Assembly: GCF_004117935.1 (NCBI RefSeq)
Contig: NZ_SDOY01000092.1
Location: 1 to 64,000 of the forward strand
Direction: 5' to 3'
DNA: 64,000 nt
Source of the DNA: Streptomyces roseicoloratus
GTDB taxonomy: Bacteria > Actinomycetota > Actinomycetes > Streptomycetales > Streptomycetaceae
Shown piece after piece: positions 9,142 through 18,010 of the stretch. The notes beneath the pieces were generated by a model. It did not search any database. It saw only the letters and a program-made list of their open reading frames with translations, and was not told the origin of the DNA. The stretch's first letter is position 1. Each line of letters begins with the position of its first letter. Position numbers and translations under genes: made by a program.

Positions 9142-10889
9142 CGGCGCGCCTTCCAGGCTCCGGCGGGCGGTACGGGCACGGGGGCCTCGGGCAGGTGGAG
9201 GCGCGCCATGATCGCGTCGGTGCCGGCGGGCACGCGCTTCGGAGTGGCCAGCGAGACCAGGATCATGGTGAGGAAGCCCAGGGGCACGCTCCACACGGCG
9301 GGCCAGGCCAGCAGCGCGCGCGGCCAGCCGGAGTCGGGGCCGCCCATGACGGTGGCGAAGACGGCGGCGAGCGCGGCCCCGCCGCCGGTGACCAGGCCGG
9401 CGAGGGCGCCCGCGGCGGTGAGCCGGCGCCACCAGATGCCGAGGAGGAGCAGCGGGCAGAAGGAGGAGGCGGCCACCGCGAAGGCAAGGCCGACGGCGTT
9501 GGCGACGGACAGGCCCTGGACCACGACGTGCCCGGCGGCGGGTACGGCCACGGCGAGGGCGGTCGCGAGCCGGAAGTGCCGTACGCCGCGGGGCGAGGGC
9601 AGGAAGTCCTGGGTGAGGACCCCGGCGACGGCCATGGTGAGCCCTGAGGCGGTGGACAGGAAGGCGGCGCAGGCGCCCGCGGCGAGCAGCGCGCCGAGGA
9701 GGTCGCCCGCGGTTCCGCCGATCAGCCGGTCGGGCAGCATGAGCACGGCCGTGTCGGTGTTCCCGGTGAGCAGCAGGTCCGGGGCGTAGACGCGGCCGAG
9801 GGCCCCGTAGAGCGGGACGAGCAGGTAGAAGGCGCCGACCAGGCCGAGGACGACGACGGTGGTGCGGCGGGCGGCCCGGCCGTCGGGGTTGGTGTAGAAG
9901 CGGACCACGACGTGCGGCAGGCCCATGGCGCCCATGAAGGTGGCGAGGATCAGTCCGTAGGTGGCGTACAGCGGGTGCTCCTCGCCCGCGTGGCCGCGGG
10001 GTTCGGCCCAGCCGGTGGAGGTGCCTCCGTCTCCCCCGGCGGTGGAGCGCTCGGGCACGGTGCTGCCGGGCGGGAAGCCGAGGACGGTGCCGGCGTCGAC
10101 CCGGTGGCGGCCGGGGGCCAGCTCGACCGGCTCGCCGTCGTGGCGGTGGCCGTCGACGGTCCCGGTGACGGTGACGCGCAGCGGCTCGCCGATCCGGAGG
10201 GTGACGCCGTCGTCGACGCGGACCTCGGCGTGCCCGCGGAATCCGGGCGGTTCGTCGAGGGCGGGGGCGGGCCGGCCGTCCGCGTACCAGGCGAACAGCA
10301 GGAACAGCAGCGGCACCAGCAGGGCCGTCAGTTTCAGCCAGTACTGGAAGGCCTGGACGAAGGTGATGCTGCGCATGCCGCCCGCGGCGACGGAGAGGGC
10401 GACCACCACGGCCACCACGATCCCGCCCGACCAGGAGGGCAGTCCGGTGAGGGTGCCGAGGGTGAGTCCGGCGCCCTGGAGCTGGGGCAGCAGGTACAGC
10501 CAGCCGACGACCACGACGAGCAGTCCCGCCGCGCGCCGCACGGCCCGGGACTCCAGGCGCGCCTCGGCGAAGTCGGGCAGCGTGTACGCGCCGGAGCGGC
10601 GCAGCGGGGCCGCGACGAACGCGAGCAGGACCAGGTGTCCGGCGGTGTAGCCGACGGGGAACCACAGCATGTCCACGCCCTGGGCGAGCACGAGTCCGGC
10701 GATGCCGAGGAACGAGGCGGCGGACAGGTACTCGCCGCTGATGGCGGCGGCGTTGAGGCGGGCGGGCACGCTGCGCGAGGCCACGTAGAAGTCGGAGGTG
10801 GTGCGGGAGATGCGCAGGCCGAGGGCGCCGACCGCGACCGTGGCGACGATCACGGCGGACACCGCGGCGACGCCGTAGGGCTGGTTCAC
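9138..10889 (-). CDS. Sodium:solute symporter (ActP/MctP-like, SSS family)
   Basis: 583 residues with about 13 membrane helices. N-terminal signatures are FYVASRSVPARLNAAAISGEY and SFLGIAGLVLAQG, and LPHVVVRFYTNPDGRAARR follows later; these are typical of cation/acetate or monocarboxylate symporters. A hydrophilic insert of about 110 residues between helices 6 and 7 is unusually long for the family. The start is GTG at 10889. The gene follows a DUF485 gene and overlaps the kinase gene by 4 nt. DUF485 plus SSS is the usual actP arrangement, so a small organic acid is a likely substrate. Confidence 0.9.
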   Translation of the reverse strand: MNQPYGVAAVSAVIVATVAVGALGLRISRTTSDFYVASRSVPARLNAAAISGEYLSAASFLGIAGLVLAQGVDMLWFPVGYTAGHLVLLAFVAAPLRRSGAYTLPDFAEARLESRAVRRAAGLLVVVVGWLYLLPQLQGAGLTLGTLTGLPSWSGGIVVAVVVALSVAAGGMRSITFVQAFQYWLKLTALLVPLLFLLFAWYADGRPAPALDEPPGFRGHAEVRVDDGVTLRIGEPLRVTVTGTVDGHRHDGEPVELAPGRHRVDAGTVLGFPPGSTVPERSTAGGDGGTSTGWAEPRGHAGEEHPLYATYGLILATFMGAMGLPHVVVRFYTNPDGRAARRTTVVVLGLVGAFYLLVPLYGALGRVYAPDLLLTGNTDTAVLMLPDRLIGGTAGDLLGALLAAGACAAFLSTASGLTMAVAGVLTQDFLPSPRGVRHFRLATALAVAVPAAGHVVVQGLSVANAVGLAFAVAASSFCPLLLLGIWWRRLTAAGALAGLVTGGGAALAAVFATVMGGPDSGWPRALLAWPAVWSVPLGFLTMILVSLATPKRVPAGTDAIMARLHLPEAPVPVPPAGAWKARR

Positions 10890-10924
10890 TCGGCGGCCCC
10901 GGCCGCCGCGGTGCGGGACACCGC

Positions 10925-11323
10925 TCAGGCTCCTTCGACGGCCCGGGTGTAGTCCCGCTCGTTGCGCTCGGCGCGCCGGACGTAGCGGCCGGCGAGGAGC
11001 AGGAGGAGCGGGTACACGGCGACGCCGAGCACGAGCCAGACGACGACCGCCGGTACCGGTCCGAGACCGGTACCGGGCAGGTACCGGAAGACCAGGGGCA
11101 GGGTGCCGACGAGCAGCGCGAGCGCCGCGCCGGTGGCGAGCCCGGCCCGCAGCTGGCGCCGGATGAGCCGTCGTACGTGCGCGTGGGCGGCCGGGGTGAG
11201 TGCGCGGGGCGGCTCGGTCGCGGGGCGGTACGGCGTGGACCGGTAGGCGGTGTGCGCGGGCGTGCTCCCGGGGTGGCGCGTGACCACTTCGCGCCGGGGA
11301 ACCGGTTCCGCTGCCATACGCAT
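10925..11323 (-). CDS. DUF485 small membrane protein
   Basis: 132 residues with two membrane helices (LATGAALALLVGTLPLVFRY and VPAVVVWLVLGVAVYPLLLL) and a basic, positively charged C-terminal tail (YVRRAERNERDY). DUF485 proteins are encoded next to acetate-type symporters, as here; their role is not settled. The ATG at 11323 has GGGAGG directly upstream, so it is preferred to the longer start at 11350. This is the first gene of the transporter-kinase unit. Confidence 0.85.
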   Translation of the reverse strand: MRMAAEPVPRREVVTRHPGSTPAHTAYRSTPYRPATEPPRALTPAAHAHVRRLIRRQLRAGLATGAALALLVGTLPLVFRYLPGTGLGPVPAVVVWLVLGVAVYPLLLLLAGRYVRRAERNERDYTRAVEGA

Positions 11324-11460
11324 GCCCTCCCGCCTCTCGATGCGGATCACCGCGCCGTGCCCGCATCGAGGGTGGAGTGTACGCAGCGGTCCGGGGCCCC
11401 GACCAGAGCCGCGGAGACTTCGCGCCGGTCAGGGCGGTCCGGGAGGCGCGGAGCCGGGCG

Positions 11461-12279
11461 CTACCGCGGCAGGCGGGTGCCGTCGGGCAGCAGGATGCCG
11501 AAGTCCTCGGCCAGGACGGTCAGCACCTCGTCCGCGTCGGCGAGTTCGCGCTCCTTGCGGGTGCCGTCGGCGCCGGTCTGCGTGAACGTCCGCCCGGAGA
11601 GGGCCAGATGGGCGTCGTCGGTGGTGCGCTGGGCGTAGACGGCGCGGGCGAACGGCGAGCGCGGGTGCGTCGCGATGTACCAGTTGATCACCTCGTAGTC
11701 GGGCTGCCGGAACGGCTCGACGGTGAAGGCGTACTGGTCGTCCCAGCCTTCGGTCTCCGCGCCGTGCGCCTGCAGCGTCCACGTCTCCAGCGGTCCGTCG
11801 TGCGCGGCGCGGACCAGGCGGTGGTGGCGCGGGGCGTCGTGCAGCTCGGCACCGTCGGCCAGCGGGATCGGTTCCAGGAGGGAGCCGATGCTGCCGAAGC
11901 CGACGTCGGTGACGTACGGCACCGGCTCGCCGGGCACCCGGGTCAGCATCAGCATGTGGGTCCGGGGCCGGACGTCGCCGGGCCGCGCGCCGACGAGGAC
12001 GCGGGCGGTGAGCAGGGTGACCTCGAAGCCGAGCGCCCTGAGGACCGTGCCGAGCAGGGTGTTGTGCTCGTAGCAGTAGCCGCCGCGGTCGCCGTGGACG
12101 AGCTTGGCCTCCAGGTCCGGCAGCGCGAGCGAGGGAGCTCTGCCGAGCACCGGGTCCAGGTTCTCGAACGGGATGCCGGTGATGTGGGCGCGGTGCACGG
12201 ACGTCAGCACGTCCAGCGTGGGCCGGCGCTCGCCGGACCAGCCGATGCGGGCGAAGTAGGCGTCGAGATCCATGGTCAT
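11461..12279 (-). CDS. nat: Arylamine N-acetyltransferase
   Basis: 272 residues, normal NAT length. The Cys-His-Asp triad is visible: C69 in DRGGYCYEHN, H108 in RPRTHMLML and D125 in YVTDVGFGS. The family transfers acetyl groups from acetyl-CoA to arylamines or hydrazines. In actinomycetes, related enzymes also form amides in ansamycin assembly, but no such cluster is present here. Two in-frame ATGs (12279 and 12273) are possible starts. The gene stands alone between a DUF485 transporter unit and a secreted lyase. Confidence 0.93.
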   Translation of the reverse strand: MTMDLDAYFARIGWSGERRPTLDVLTSVHRAHITGIPFENLDPVLGRAPSLALPDLEAKLVHGDRGGYCYEHNTLLGTVLRALGFEVTLLTARVLVGARPGDVRPRTHMLMLTRVPGEPVPYVTDVGFGSIGSLLEPIPLADGAELHDAPRHHRLVRAAHDGPLETWTLQAHGAETEGWDDQYAFTVEPFRQPDYEVINWYIATHPRSPFARAVYAQRTTDDAHLALSGRTFTQTGADGTRKERELADADEVLTVLAEDFGILLPDGTRLPR

Positions 12280-12462
12280 GTGGCCACCGTACGGGGCGGG
12301 TTCGGGCTCCGCCTCGGTCGGCCGTCCGATCCGGGGCCCACGGCGGGCCTACGACCTCGGTCGCAGGTCCGCGCCGGGTCCCGCCGCGCCGCCCGTCACC
12401 CCGCGGCTCCTCGCCGCGCCGCGTCCCGTCGACGCCTGGGCGGACGTCCGCGGAACACCTTC

Positions 12463-13749
12463 CTAGGAGCCGGCGGCCGTCGCCGGTGTGCCGTAGACCT
12501 TCATCTCCCAGAGGGAGTATCCGTACGGGGTCGCGCGCTGGGTGCCGTACACCCGGACGTAGCGGGCGGTGCCGGTCACGGGCGTCTCGTCGGTGCCGCC
12601 GTCGCCGGTCGTGGTGGTGTGGAGGTCGGTCCAGGTGGTGCCGTCGAGCGAGCCCTGGACGCGGTAGGCGCGGGCGTGGGCGGCCTCCCAGTCGAGGCGG
12701 ACGCGCGAGAGGGCGGCGGGTGCGCCGAGGTCGACGCGGAGCCACTGCGGATCGGATCCCTCGGCGGAGGCCCAGCGGGTGTCGGAGCGGCCGTCGACGG
12801 CCTTGCCGGCGTCGAGTCCGGCCGCCTCGGTGGAGGAGGCGCTGACCGGCCTGCCCTGGGAGAGCAGGGTGCCGGGGCCGGGAGCCGGGCCGGAGCCGGT
12901 CAGCTGGTAGGCGCGGAGGTTCTTCAGGAGGAGGTAGGTGTCGCGCAGGGAGCCCGAGGTGTCGCCGAGGGACCGGTAGATGCCCCACTTGGGGCGCACC
13001 CGGTCGGCGAGGAAGGTGTCGACGCCGGTCTTGGTCGCGTCCAGGACGGTGGTTCCTCCGCTCTTGACCACCCAGCGCACGGCGCCGGCCGTCCCGTCGC
13101 CGATCGTGATCTCGTACTCGATGTCGATCCACTTGTTCTGCAGCGGTTCGAGGTCGGTGCGCCCGACGAGGACGTCTCCGTCGAAGACCTTGTGCTCGAT
13201 GGTCTGCCGGCCGTTCACGCGGCGCAGGGAGGTGACGGTGATGGGCGAGGTGCCGCTGCCGGGCTGCTTGGTCTGCATGACGTGGGTGAAGGTCTTGGTC
13301 GCCATGAGGGAGCCGGGGATGTACATCGAGTACGTCACGCGCCAGGTCTCGCCGGGCTTCCAGGACAGGTAGGAGGACGACGAGGTGCGGTTGCCCGTCA
13401 CCTCCTGCCGCTGGCGGTCGGTGAGGGAGTCCCGGTCCACCATGTGCATGTCGAAGCGGTAGGCGTCGCCGGCGACCTTGATGTGGGGCCGGGCGGCGGG
13501 ATGGGAGCCGGCCCGGTCGTCCTCGACGGTCTCGAAGGCTCCCAGGCCCTGCGTCGCGGCGTCGGGCGCCCAGCGCAGGGTCCAGCCGGCCGCCGCCCCG
13601 GCAGGAGCGGCCTTGGCAGGAGCGTCCGCGACGGGAGCGGCCGCGGCGGGTGCGCCGGTCGCCTGCGAGGACAGGGTGCCGAACAGGGTGAGGGAGAGCG
13701 CGGTCAGGGCCGCCGCGAGGGCGGCCGGGAGCGTGCGCCGTCGTGCCAT
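12463..13749 (-). CDS. Secreted polysaccharide-lyase-like protein with C-terminal F5/8 (discoidin) domain
   Basis: 428 residues. The signal peptide MARRRTLPAALAAALTALSL ends near an Ala-rich cleavage region. Residues 60-285 resemble the jelly-roll fold of heparin-lyase-I-like proteins (TWRVTYSMYIPG, FTHVMQTKQPG, RPKWGIYRSLGD). Residues 300-425 are an F5/8 type C carbohydrate-binding domain (SASSTEAAGLDAGKAVDGRS, TRWASAEGSDPQWLRVDLG). The ATG at 13749 has GGAGG 6 nt upstream and is preferred to 13794. It probably acts on or binds extracellular polysaccharide; the substrate is unknown. Confidence 0.85.
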   Translation of the reverse strand: MARRRTLPAALAAALTALSLTLFGTLSSQATGAPAAAAPVADAPAKAAPAGAAAGWTLRWAPDAATQGLGAFETVEDDRAGSHPAARPHIKVAGDAYRFDMHMVDRDSLTDRQRQEVTGNRTSSSSYLSWKPGETWRVTYSMYIPGSLMATKTFTHVMQTKQPGSGTSPITVTSLRRVNGRQTIEHKVFDGDVLVGRTDLEPLQNKWIDIEYEITIGDGTAGAVRWVVKSGGTTVLDATKTGVDTFLADRVRPKWGIYRSLGDTSGSLRDTYLLLKNLRAYQLTGSGPAPGPGTLLSQGRPVSASSTEAAGLDAGKAVDGRSDTRWASAEGSDPQWLRVDLGAPAALSRVRLDWEAAHARAYRVQGSLDGTTWTDLHTTTTGDGGTDETPVTGTARYVRVYGTQRATPYGYSLWEMKVYGTPATAAGS

Positions 13750-13864
13750 GCGCCACCTCCGGTGGGGAGTGGGGATGTGATGGGCGCATGACATGCTGCC
13801 GCCACCGGAGACGTTAGTAAAGGTTCCTGACAGTCATCGAGGCGTCCGGAGCGGTCGCGGGCAC

Positions 13865-13902
13865 GCGAGGGGGCGGTCGGGCATGCCCGACCGCCCCCTC
13901 GC
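13865..13902 (-). terminator. Perfect 38-bp palindrome, terminator of the biosynthetic cassette
   Basis: The sequence from 13865 to 13902 equals its own reverse complement; arms start GCGAGGGGGCGG and the centre is GCATGC. It lies 30 bp past the stop of the last cassette gene (minus strand). There is no T-tract, as is common for Streptomyces terminators. Being symmetric, it can act on both strands. Confidence 0.8.
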
Positions 13903-13931
13903 ACCTGTCCTTCCGTGCCGCCTTGTCGGGC

Positions 13932-15248
13932 TCAGCCCACCGGTTCGGTTCGCACCCGGACCAGGTCGGCGAGTCGCCTGCTGTGGGCGATCGCCTCCGC
14001 GGCGTCGGCGCCCCGCGCCACCACGTAGCCTCCGATGTCCTCGTTCCAGGTCAGCGGGTTCACGACGTCGCCGGGCCGCACCATCACGTGGAGGTCCACG
14101 AACGCCGGGTCCGCGCGCACGGCCTCGGTGCCGGTCACCTCCACGACCCGGCCGGGCTCCGGCAGGAGGCACCGGAGGGCCATCGCACCGCGCGGCTCGG
14201 GTGACCCGTCGAGGGGCTCCAGGAGGCCGAGCCCCGCGGCCAGCGCGTACCGCTCCATGTCCACGCCGTACACGTGCTCGGCCATCTCGTTGATCGCGTA
14301 CCCGCCGATGCGGTTGTGCGATTCGAGGATCCGCGGGCCGCGCGGCGTCAGCTTGACCTCGGTGTGCCCGGGGCCGTTGCACAGCCCCACCGCGTCCAGG
14401 AAGTCGAACACCAGCCGGGTCGCCTCACGCACCGCCTCGGGCGGATGGGGGGCGGGCATCGACAGACCGATCTCCGCGAAGCCCGTCGTGCCGAAGTCCG
14501 CGAAGCCGGAACCGCCGAGCTCACGGCCGGTCGTCGCGACGACGACGTGCCGGCCGTCGAAGCTCAGCGTCTCCACGCTGAACAGCGGGCCCTCCAGGTA
14601 CTCCTCCATGAGGAACTCCTGGAAGGTGTCGGCGAACGCCACGTCGCCCTGGGCCCAGTCCTTGTCGTTCAGGGACCGGTACTTCTCGGCGACGGCGTCC
14701 ACCTCGGCCTCCTCGCGGACGCAGAACACCGCCAGGCTGCCCGACTCGCGGACCGGCTTGACGATGATCGGCAGTCCGTGAGCGGCGACGAAGTCCCGGA
14801 CGTCCTGGGTGGTCCGGCCGACCGCGGAGGCGACCGGACTGAGGCCCTTCTCGGCGAGGCACTGCCGCATCCGCGCCTTGTCGAGCAGGAGTTCCACGGT
14901 CTCGACGGACTCGCCGGCCAGACCGAGCTCCTCGTTGATCCGGGCCGCCGGCAGCAGCCCGAACTCGGTCAGCGTCACGGCCGTACGGAACGGGTACCGC
15001 GCGTGCAGCGCCCGGGCCATCGGCAGGACCTGGTCGACGTCGGAGTAGTCGAGCAGCAGCGCCTGGCCGACGTACGGCCAGTGCTCGCTCCCGTACGCGT
15101 TCGGGTACTGGGCGTGCAGCACGTCGAGGCCCAGCTCGCGGGCCTTGCGCAGCTGTCTGACCTTGCCGCCCACGACGAGGACGCGAGGCCGGCCGGAGGC
15201 GGCGGCCGCCGGGGAACCCTGGCCGGTGGTGCCGGCATTCTCGGACAA
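13932..15248 (-). CDS. ATP-grasp ligase (second of two in the cassette)
   Basis: 438 residues. An N-terminal Rossmann-like segment (RPRVLVVGGKVRQLRKAREL) is followed by the ATP-grasp core at about residues 125-340. ATP-binding lysine lies in PIIVKPVRESGS, and metal-binding residues in HTEVKLTPRGPRILESHNR. These match the carboxylate-amine/L-amino-acid ligase branch, which makes acyl phosphates and couples them to amines. The start is a TTG at 15248, with GAGGAG 5 nt upstream. The gene follows the aminotransferase by 12 nt and ends the operon at the 38-bp palindrome. Substrates are unknown; I infer peptide-bond formation with the amidinated building block. Confidence 0.88.
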   Translation of the reverse strand: MSENAGTTGQGSPAAAASGRPRVLVVGGKVRQLRKARELGLDVLHAQYPNAYGSEHWPYVGQALLLDYSDVDQVLPMARALHARYPFRTAVTLTEFGLLPAARINEELGLAGESVETVELLLDKARMRQCLAEKGLSPVASAVGRTTQDVRDFVAAHGLPIIVKPVRESGSLAVFCVREEAEVDAVAEKYRSLNDKDWAQGDVAFADTFQEFLMEEYLEGPLFSVETLSFDGRHVVVATTGRELGGSGFADFGTTGFAEIGLSMPAPHPPEAVREATRLVFDFLDAVGLCNGPGHTEVKLTPRGPRILESHNRIGGYAINEMAEHVYGVDMERYALAAGLGLLEPLDGSPEPRGAMALRCLLPEPGRVVEVTGTEAVRADPAFVDLHVMVRPGDVVNPLTWNEDIGGYVVARGADAAEAIAHSRRLADLVRVRTEPVG

Positions 15249-15260
15249 CGTGGCTCCTCG

Positions 15261-16463
15261 TCAGCCCAGGACTTCGGCGATGGCGTCGATGCCGCGGTCG
15301 AGCTCCTCGCGGGTGATCACCAGCGGCGGCGAGACACGCAGGTTCTCGTCGGCCACCTTGCACAGCAGGCCCCGTTCGAGCAGCGCCTCGGAGACCCGGC
15401 GGCCCGTCGGACGGCCTTCGGCGATCCGCACGTTGGCCCACAGGCCGCGCCCGCGGACCTCGGCGACGCCGTCGAGCTCGCCGAGCCGCGCGTGCAGGTA
15501 CGTGCCGAGCTCGCGGGAGCGCTCCTGGAACCCGCCGGTCGCGAGCAGCTTCACCGCGGCGCGGCCGACGGCGCAGGCGAGCGGGTTGCCGCCGAAGGTG
15601 GAGCCGTGCTCGCCGGGCCTGAGCACGCCGATGACGTCGGCCCGGCCGACCACCGCGGACACCGGCATGGTGCCGCCGCTCAGCGCCTTGCCGAGCGTGT
15701 ACAGGTCGGCGCGGACGCCCTCGTGGTCGAGGGCGAGCGTCGCGCCGGTGCGGGCGAGGCCGGACTGCACCTCGTCGGCGATGAACAGGGTGTGCGTCTC
15801 GTCGCACAGCTGCCGGACCTCGGTGAAGTAGCCCTTCGGCGGGACGACGACACCCGCCTCGGCCTGGATCGGCTCCAGGAGCACCGCCGCCGTGTGCTCG
15901 GTGACCGCCGCGCGCAGCGCGTCGATGTCGCCGTACGGCACGACCCTGAAGCCCGGCGTGTACGGGCCGAAGCCGTCGTGGACGGTCGCGTCGGTGGAGA
16001 AGGAGACGATGGTGGTGGTGCGGCCGTGGAAGTTGGAGCCGGCCACGATGATCTCGGCGGCGCCGTCCGGCACGCCCTTGACGCGGTAGGCCCACTTGCG
16101 GGCGATCTTCACGGCCGAGTCGACGGCCTCGCCGCCGGAGTTGGAGGGCAGGACCCGCTCGGTGCCGGTCAGTTCGGCGAGTTCGCGGCAGAACAGCGCG
16201 AACCGGTCGTGGTGGAACATCCGGCTGGTCAGCGTCAGCCGGTCCAGCTGCGCCTTGGCGGCGGCGATGATGTCGGGGTGCCGGTGGCCGAAGTTGAGCG
16301 CGGAGTACCCGGCGAGGAAGTCGAGATGGCGCCGGCCGTCCAGATCGGTCACCCAGGCGCCTTCCCCGTGCGTGAGCACGACGGGCAGCGGGACGTAGTC
16401 GTCGGCGCCCCAGCGCTCGGCGAGCGCTATGCAGTCCTGGGTGGAGCTCACGTGCGTGGTCAA
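15261..16463 (-). CDS. rocD: Ornithine--oxo-acid aminotransferase (RocD-like)
   Basis: 400 residues, full length. It is a class III PLP aminotransferase with LFIADEVQSGLARTG (Asp230) and the Schiff-base lysine K259 in TLGKALSGGTMPVSAV, both typical of ornithine aminotransferases. The reaction converts ornithine plus 2-oxoglutarate to glutamate semialdehyde plus glutamate. The start is TTG at 16463 with a strong GAAGGAG 7 nt upstream. In this operon it could consume the ornithine released by the amidinotransferase, pulling that reaction forward. Alternatively it could make an aldehyde or P5C precursor for the product. It lies 33 nt after the upstream ATP-grasp gene. Confidence 0.92.
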   Translation of the reverse strand: MTTHVSSTQDCIALAERWGADDYVPLPVVLTHGEGAWVTDLDGRRHLDFLAGYSALNFGHRHPDIIAAAKAQLDRLTLTSRMFHHDRFALFCRELAELTGTERVLPSNSGGEAVDSAVKIARKWAYRVKGVPDGAAEIIVAGSNFHGRTTTIVSFSTDATVHDGFGPYTPGFRVVPYGDIDALRAAVTEHTAAVLLEPIQAEAGVVVPPKGYFTEVRQLCDETHTLFIADEVQSGLARTGATLALDHEGVRADLYTLGKALSGGTMPVSAVVGRADVIGVLRPGEHGSTFGGNPLACAVGRAAVKLLATGGFQERSRELGTYLHARLGELDGVAEVRGRGLWANVRIAEGRPTGRRVSEALLERGLLCKVADENLRVSPPLVITREELDRGIDAIAEVLG

Positions 16464-16496
16464 GTCGGCACTCCTTCGGCAGGCGGCGGGTCGCCC

Positions 16497-17762
16497 CTAG
16501 AAAGGTCTGTTGTCGTACAGGTGCTCGTGCTCGATCCGGCGGAGCCTCTCGTAGTCGGCGAGCGTCTCCGCGGGATCGTCGGCGATCAGGTACACGTAGC
16601 CGGGCCAGGTCGCGACGTCGACGGTCCGGGGAAGGACGTGGCCCGCCGGATGGGCCATCACGGTGTGGGCGTACGACGGCAGTTCACGGACCGGCGCCAG
16701 CTGTTCGCGGGACGGCACGACGCCGCGCTCGCGCGGGTTGATGAGGGCCACGAAGCGCGGGTGCTTCAGCAGCCGGTACGCGGTGGTGGGCAGCCGGTCG
16801 AACGCGTCGGGGTCCGCCACGGACAGGGCGAGGAGGTCCACCTGGTTCACGCCGAAGCAGCGCGTGATGATCTCCGGGATCTGGCCGCCGCCGGTGCGCG
16901 CGCCGCACTCGACGAGCACCGGTCCCCGGGCGGTCAGCATGATCTCGGTGTGGCCGGCCCCGTTGCGGATCTCCAGGGCGTCGAGCACGCGGTGCGCGTA
17001 GGACTCCAGCCGTCGGGCGACGGGGTCGTCCGGGGCCAGCGGCTCGTCGTAGTCGTAGATGAAGTCGCCGCCCGGCACCCTGCGCTTGTGATAGCGCCAG
17101 ATCTCCACGGTGTGGTGCCGGCCACCCCGGCTGACGCTGTTGACGTAGTACTCGTCGCCGTCCAGGAACTCCTGCGCGAGCACGACCTCGTTGACCATGC
17201 CGTGCCGGTCGGTGCCGCCGAGGATCCGTGCGTGGGCGGCGCGTATCTGCTCCGGCGTCGAGCAGGCCACGACGTTGTCGGTGCTGGAGCTGGAGACCGG
17301 CTTGACGACGACCGGATAGCCCGCCGTGGCCTCCGCCCAGGCGACGATCTCGTCGGCGTCGGCGGAGACGATCGTGGCCGCGTGGTCGAGTCCGGCGTCA
17401 CGCAGGGCCTGGACCATGTCGTACTTGTTGCGGCGGGCGCTCGGCCGGCTCATCCCGTTGCCGGGAGTGCCGAGTTCGGCGGAGAGCCGGTCGGCCAGTT
17501 CGACGCCCGACTCGGTGCCGGGGAGCACGGCGACGACGCCGTGCTCGCGCAGCGCCGTCGCGGTGGCGGCCACGTCTCCGTCGTGGCGGACGTGGTCGAC
17601 GTAGCCGTCGGGGTCGTAGGGCATGTGGACGTCGGGGTGCGGCGAGTGGATGTGCACGCACTCGATGCCGTGCCGGGCCAGCGCGGCCGGCAGATGGCGC
17701 CCTGTCGAGCGCCCGTCGACGATCGCCACGCGCCGCGTACCCGTGGGGGAGCTGGTCACCAT
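16497..17762 (-). CDS. ATP-grasp ligase (first of two in the cassette)
   Basis: 421 residues. The N-terminal part is RRVAIVDGRSTGRHLPAALA. The ATP-grasp domain spans about residues 110-330: PVVVKPVSSSSTDNV carries the nucleotide lysine and GHTEIMLTARGPVLVECGAR the metal site. It is only distantly similar to the other ATP-grasp enzyme of the operon, so the two probably make different bonds. The ATG at 17762 is preceded by AAGGGAAGCAAGGG. A 248-bp gap with a 37-bp tandem repeat separates it from the amidinotransferase stop. The family is close to bacilysin-type dipeptide ligases; the substrate is unknown. Confidence 0.88.
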   Translation of the reverse strand: MVTSSPTGTRRVAIVDGRSTGRHLPAALARHGIECVHIHSPHPDVHMPYDPDGYVDHVRHDGDVAATATALREHGVVAVLPGTESGVELADRLSAELGTPGNGMSRPSARRNKYDMVQALRDAGLDHAATIVSADADEIVAWAEATAGYPVVVKPVSSSSTDNVVACSTPEQIRAAHARILGGTDRHGMVNEVVLAQEFLDGDEYYVNSVSRGGRHHTVEIWRYHKRRVPGGDFIYDYDEPLAPDDPVARRLESYAHRVLDALEIRNGAGHTEIMLTARGPVLVECGARTGGGQIPEIITRCFGVNQVDLLALSVADPDAFDRLPTTAYRLLKHPRFVALINPRERGVVPSREQLAPVRELPSYAHTVMAHPAGHVLPRTVDVATWPGYVYLIADDPAETLADYERLRRIEHEHLYDNRPF

Positions 17763-17857
17763 CGGCTGTTTCCCTTGCTTCCCTTGTGAGTTCGGAGGGT
17801 TCCGGCGGCGGCGCGGCCAGGCCGCCGCCGAGGAGGACGTCGTCGGGGCCGGCCGGC

Positions 17858-17944
17858 GGCTCGTACGGCTGCCTGGGCGGAGGGACGGCCGACGGGCTCG
17901 TACGGCTGTCTCGGCGGAGGGACGGCCGACGGGCTCGTACGGGG
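17858..17944. repeat. 37-bp tandem repeat (2.3 copies) in the cassette's intercistronic gap
   Basis: GGCTCGTACGG starts at 17858, 17895 and 17932 (spacing exactly 37 bp), and the two full units differ at few positions. The unit length is not a multiple of three and no start codon serves the gap, so it is not coding. A small palindrome, CGGGACC-GG-GGTCCCG (17953-17968), lies beside it. Confidence 0.8.
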
Positions 17945-18010
17945 AACTCCGGCGGGACCGGGGTCCCGTACGCGGAACTCCGGGAGAGGCCGGCCGGCCC
18001 CCGGCCCGTC

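Noticed and set aside
14274..17789. Open frame of 1171 codons on the plus strand across the cassette
   Set aside because: It runs antisense to three clear enzymes with intact motifs, so it is a GC-driven shadow.
17763..18010. Ribosomal precursor peptide for the ATP-grasp ligase, as in pheganomycin-type pathways
   Set aside because: The gap has no ATG, GTG or TTG frame with a ribosome-binding site on the minus strand; the repeat period is not a multiple of three.
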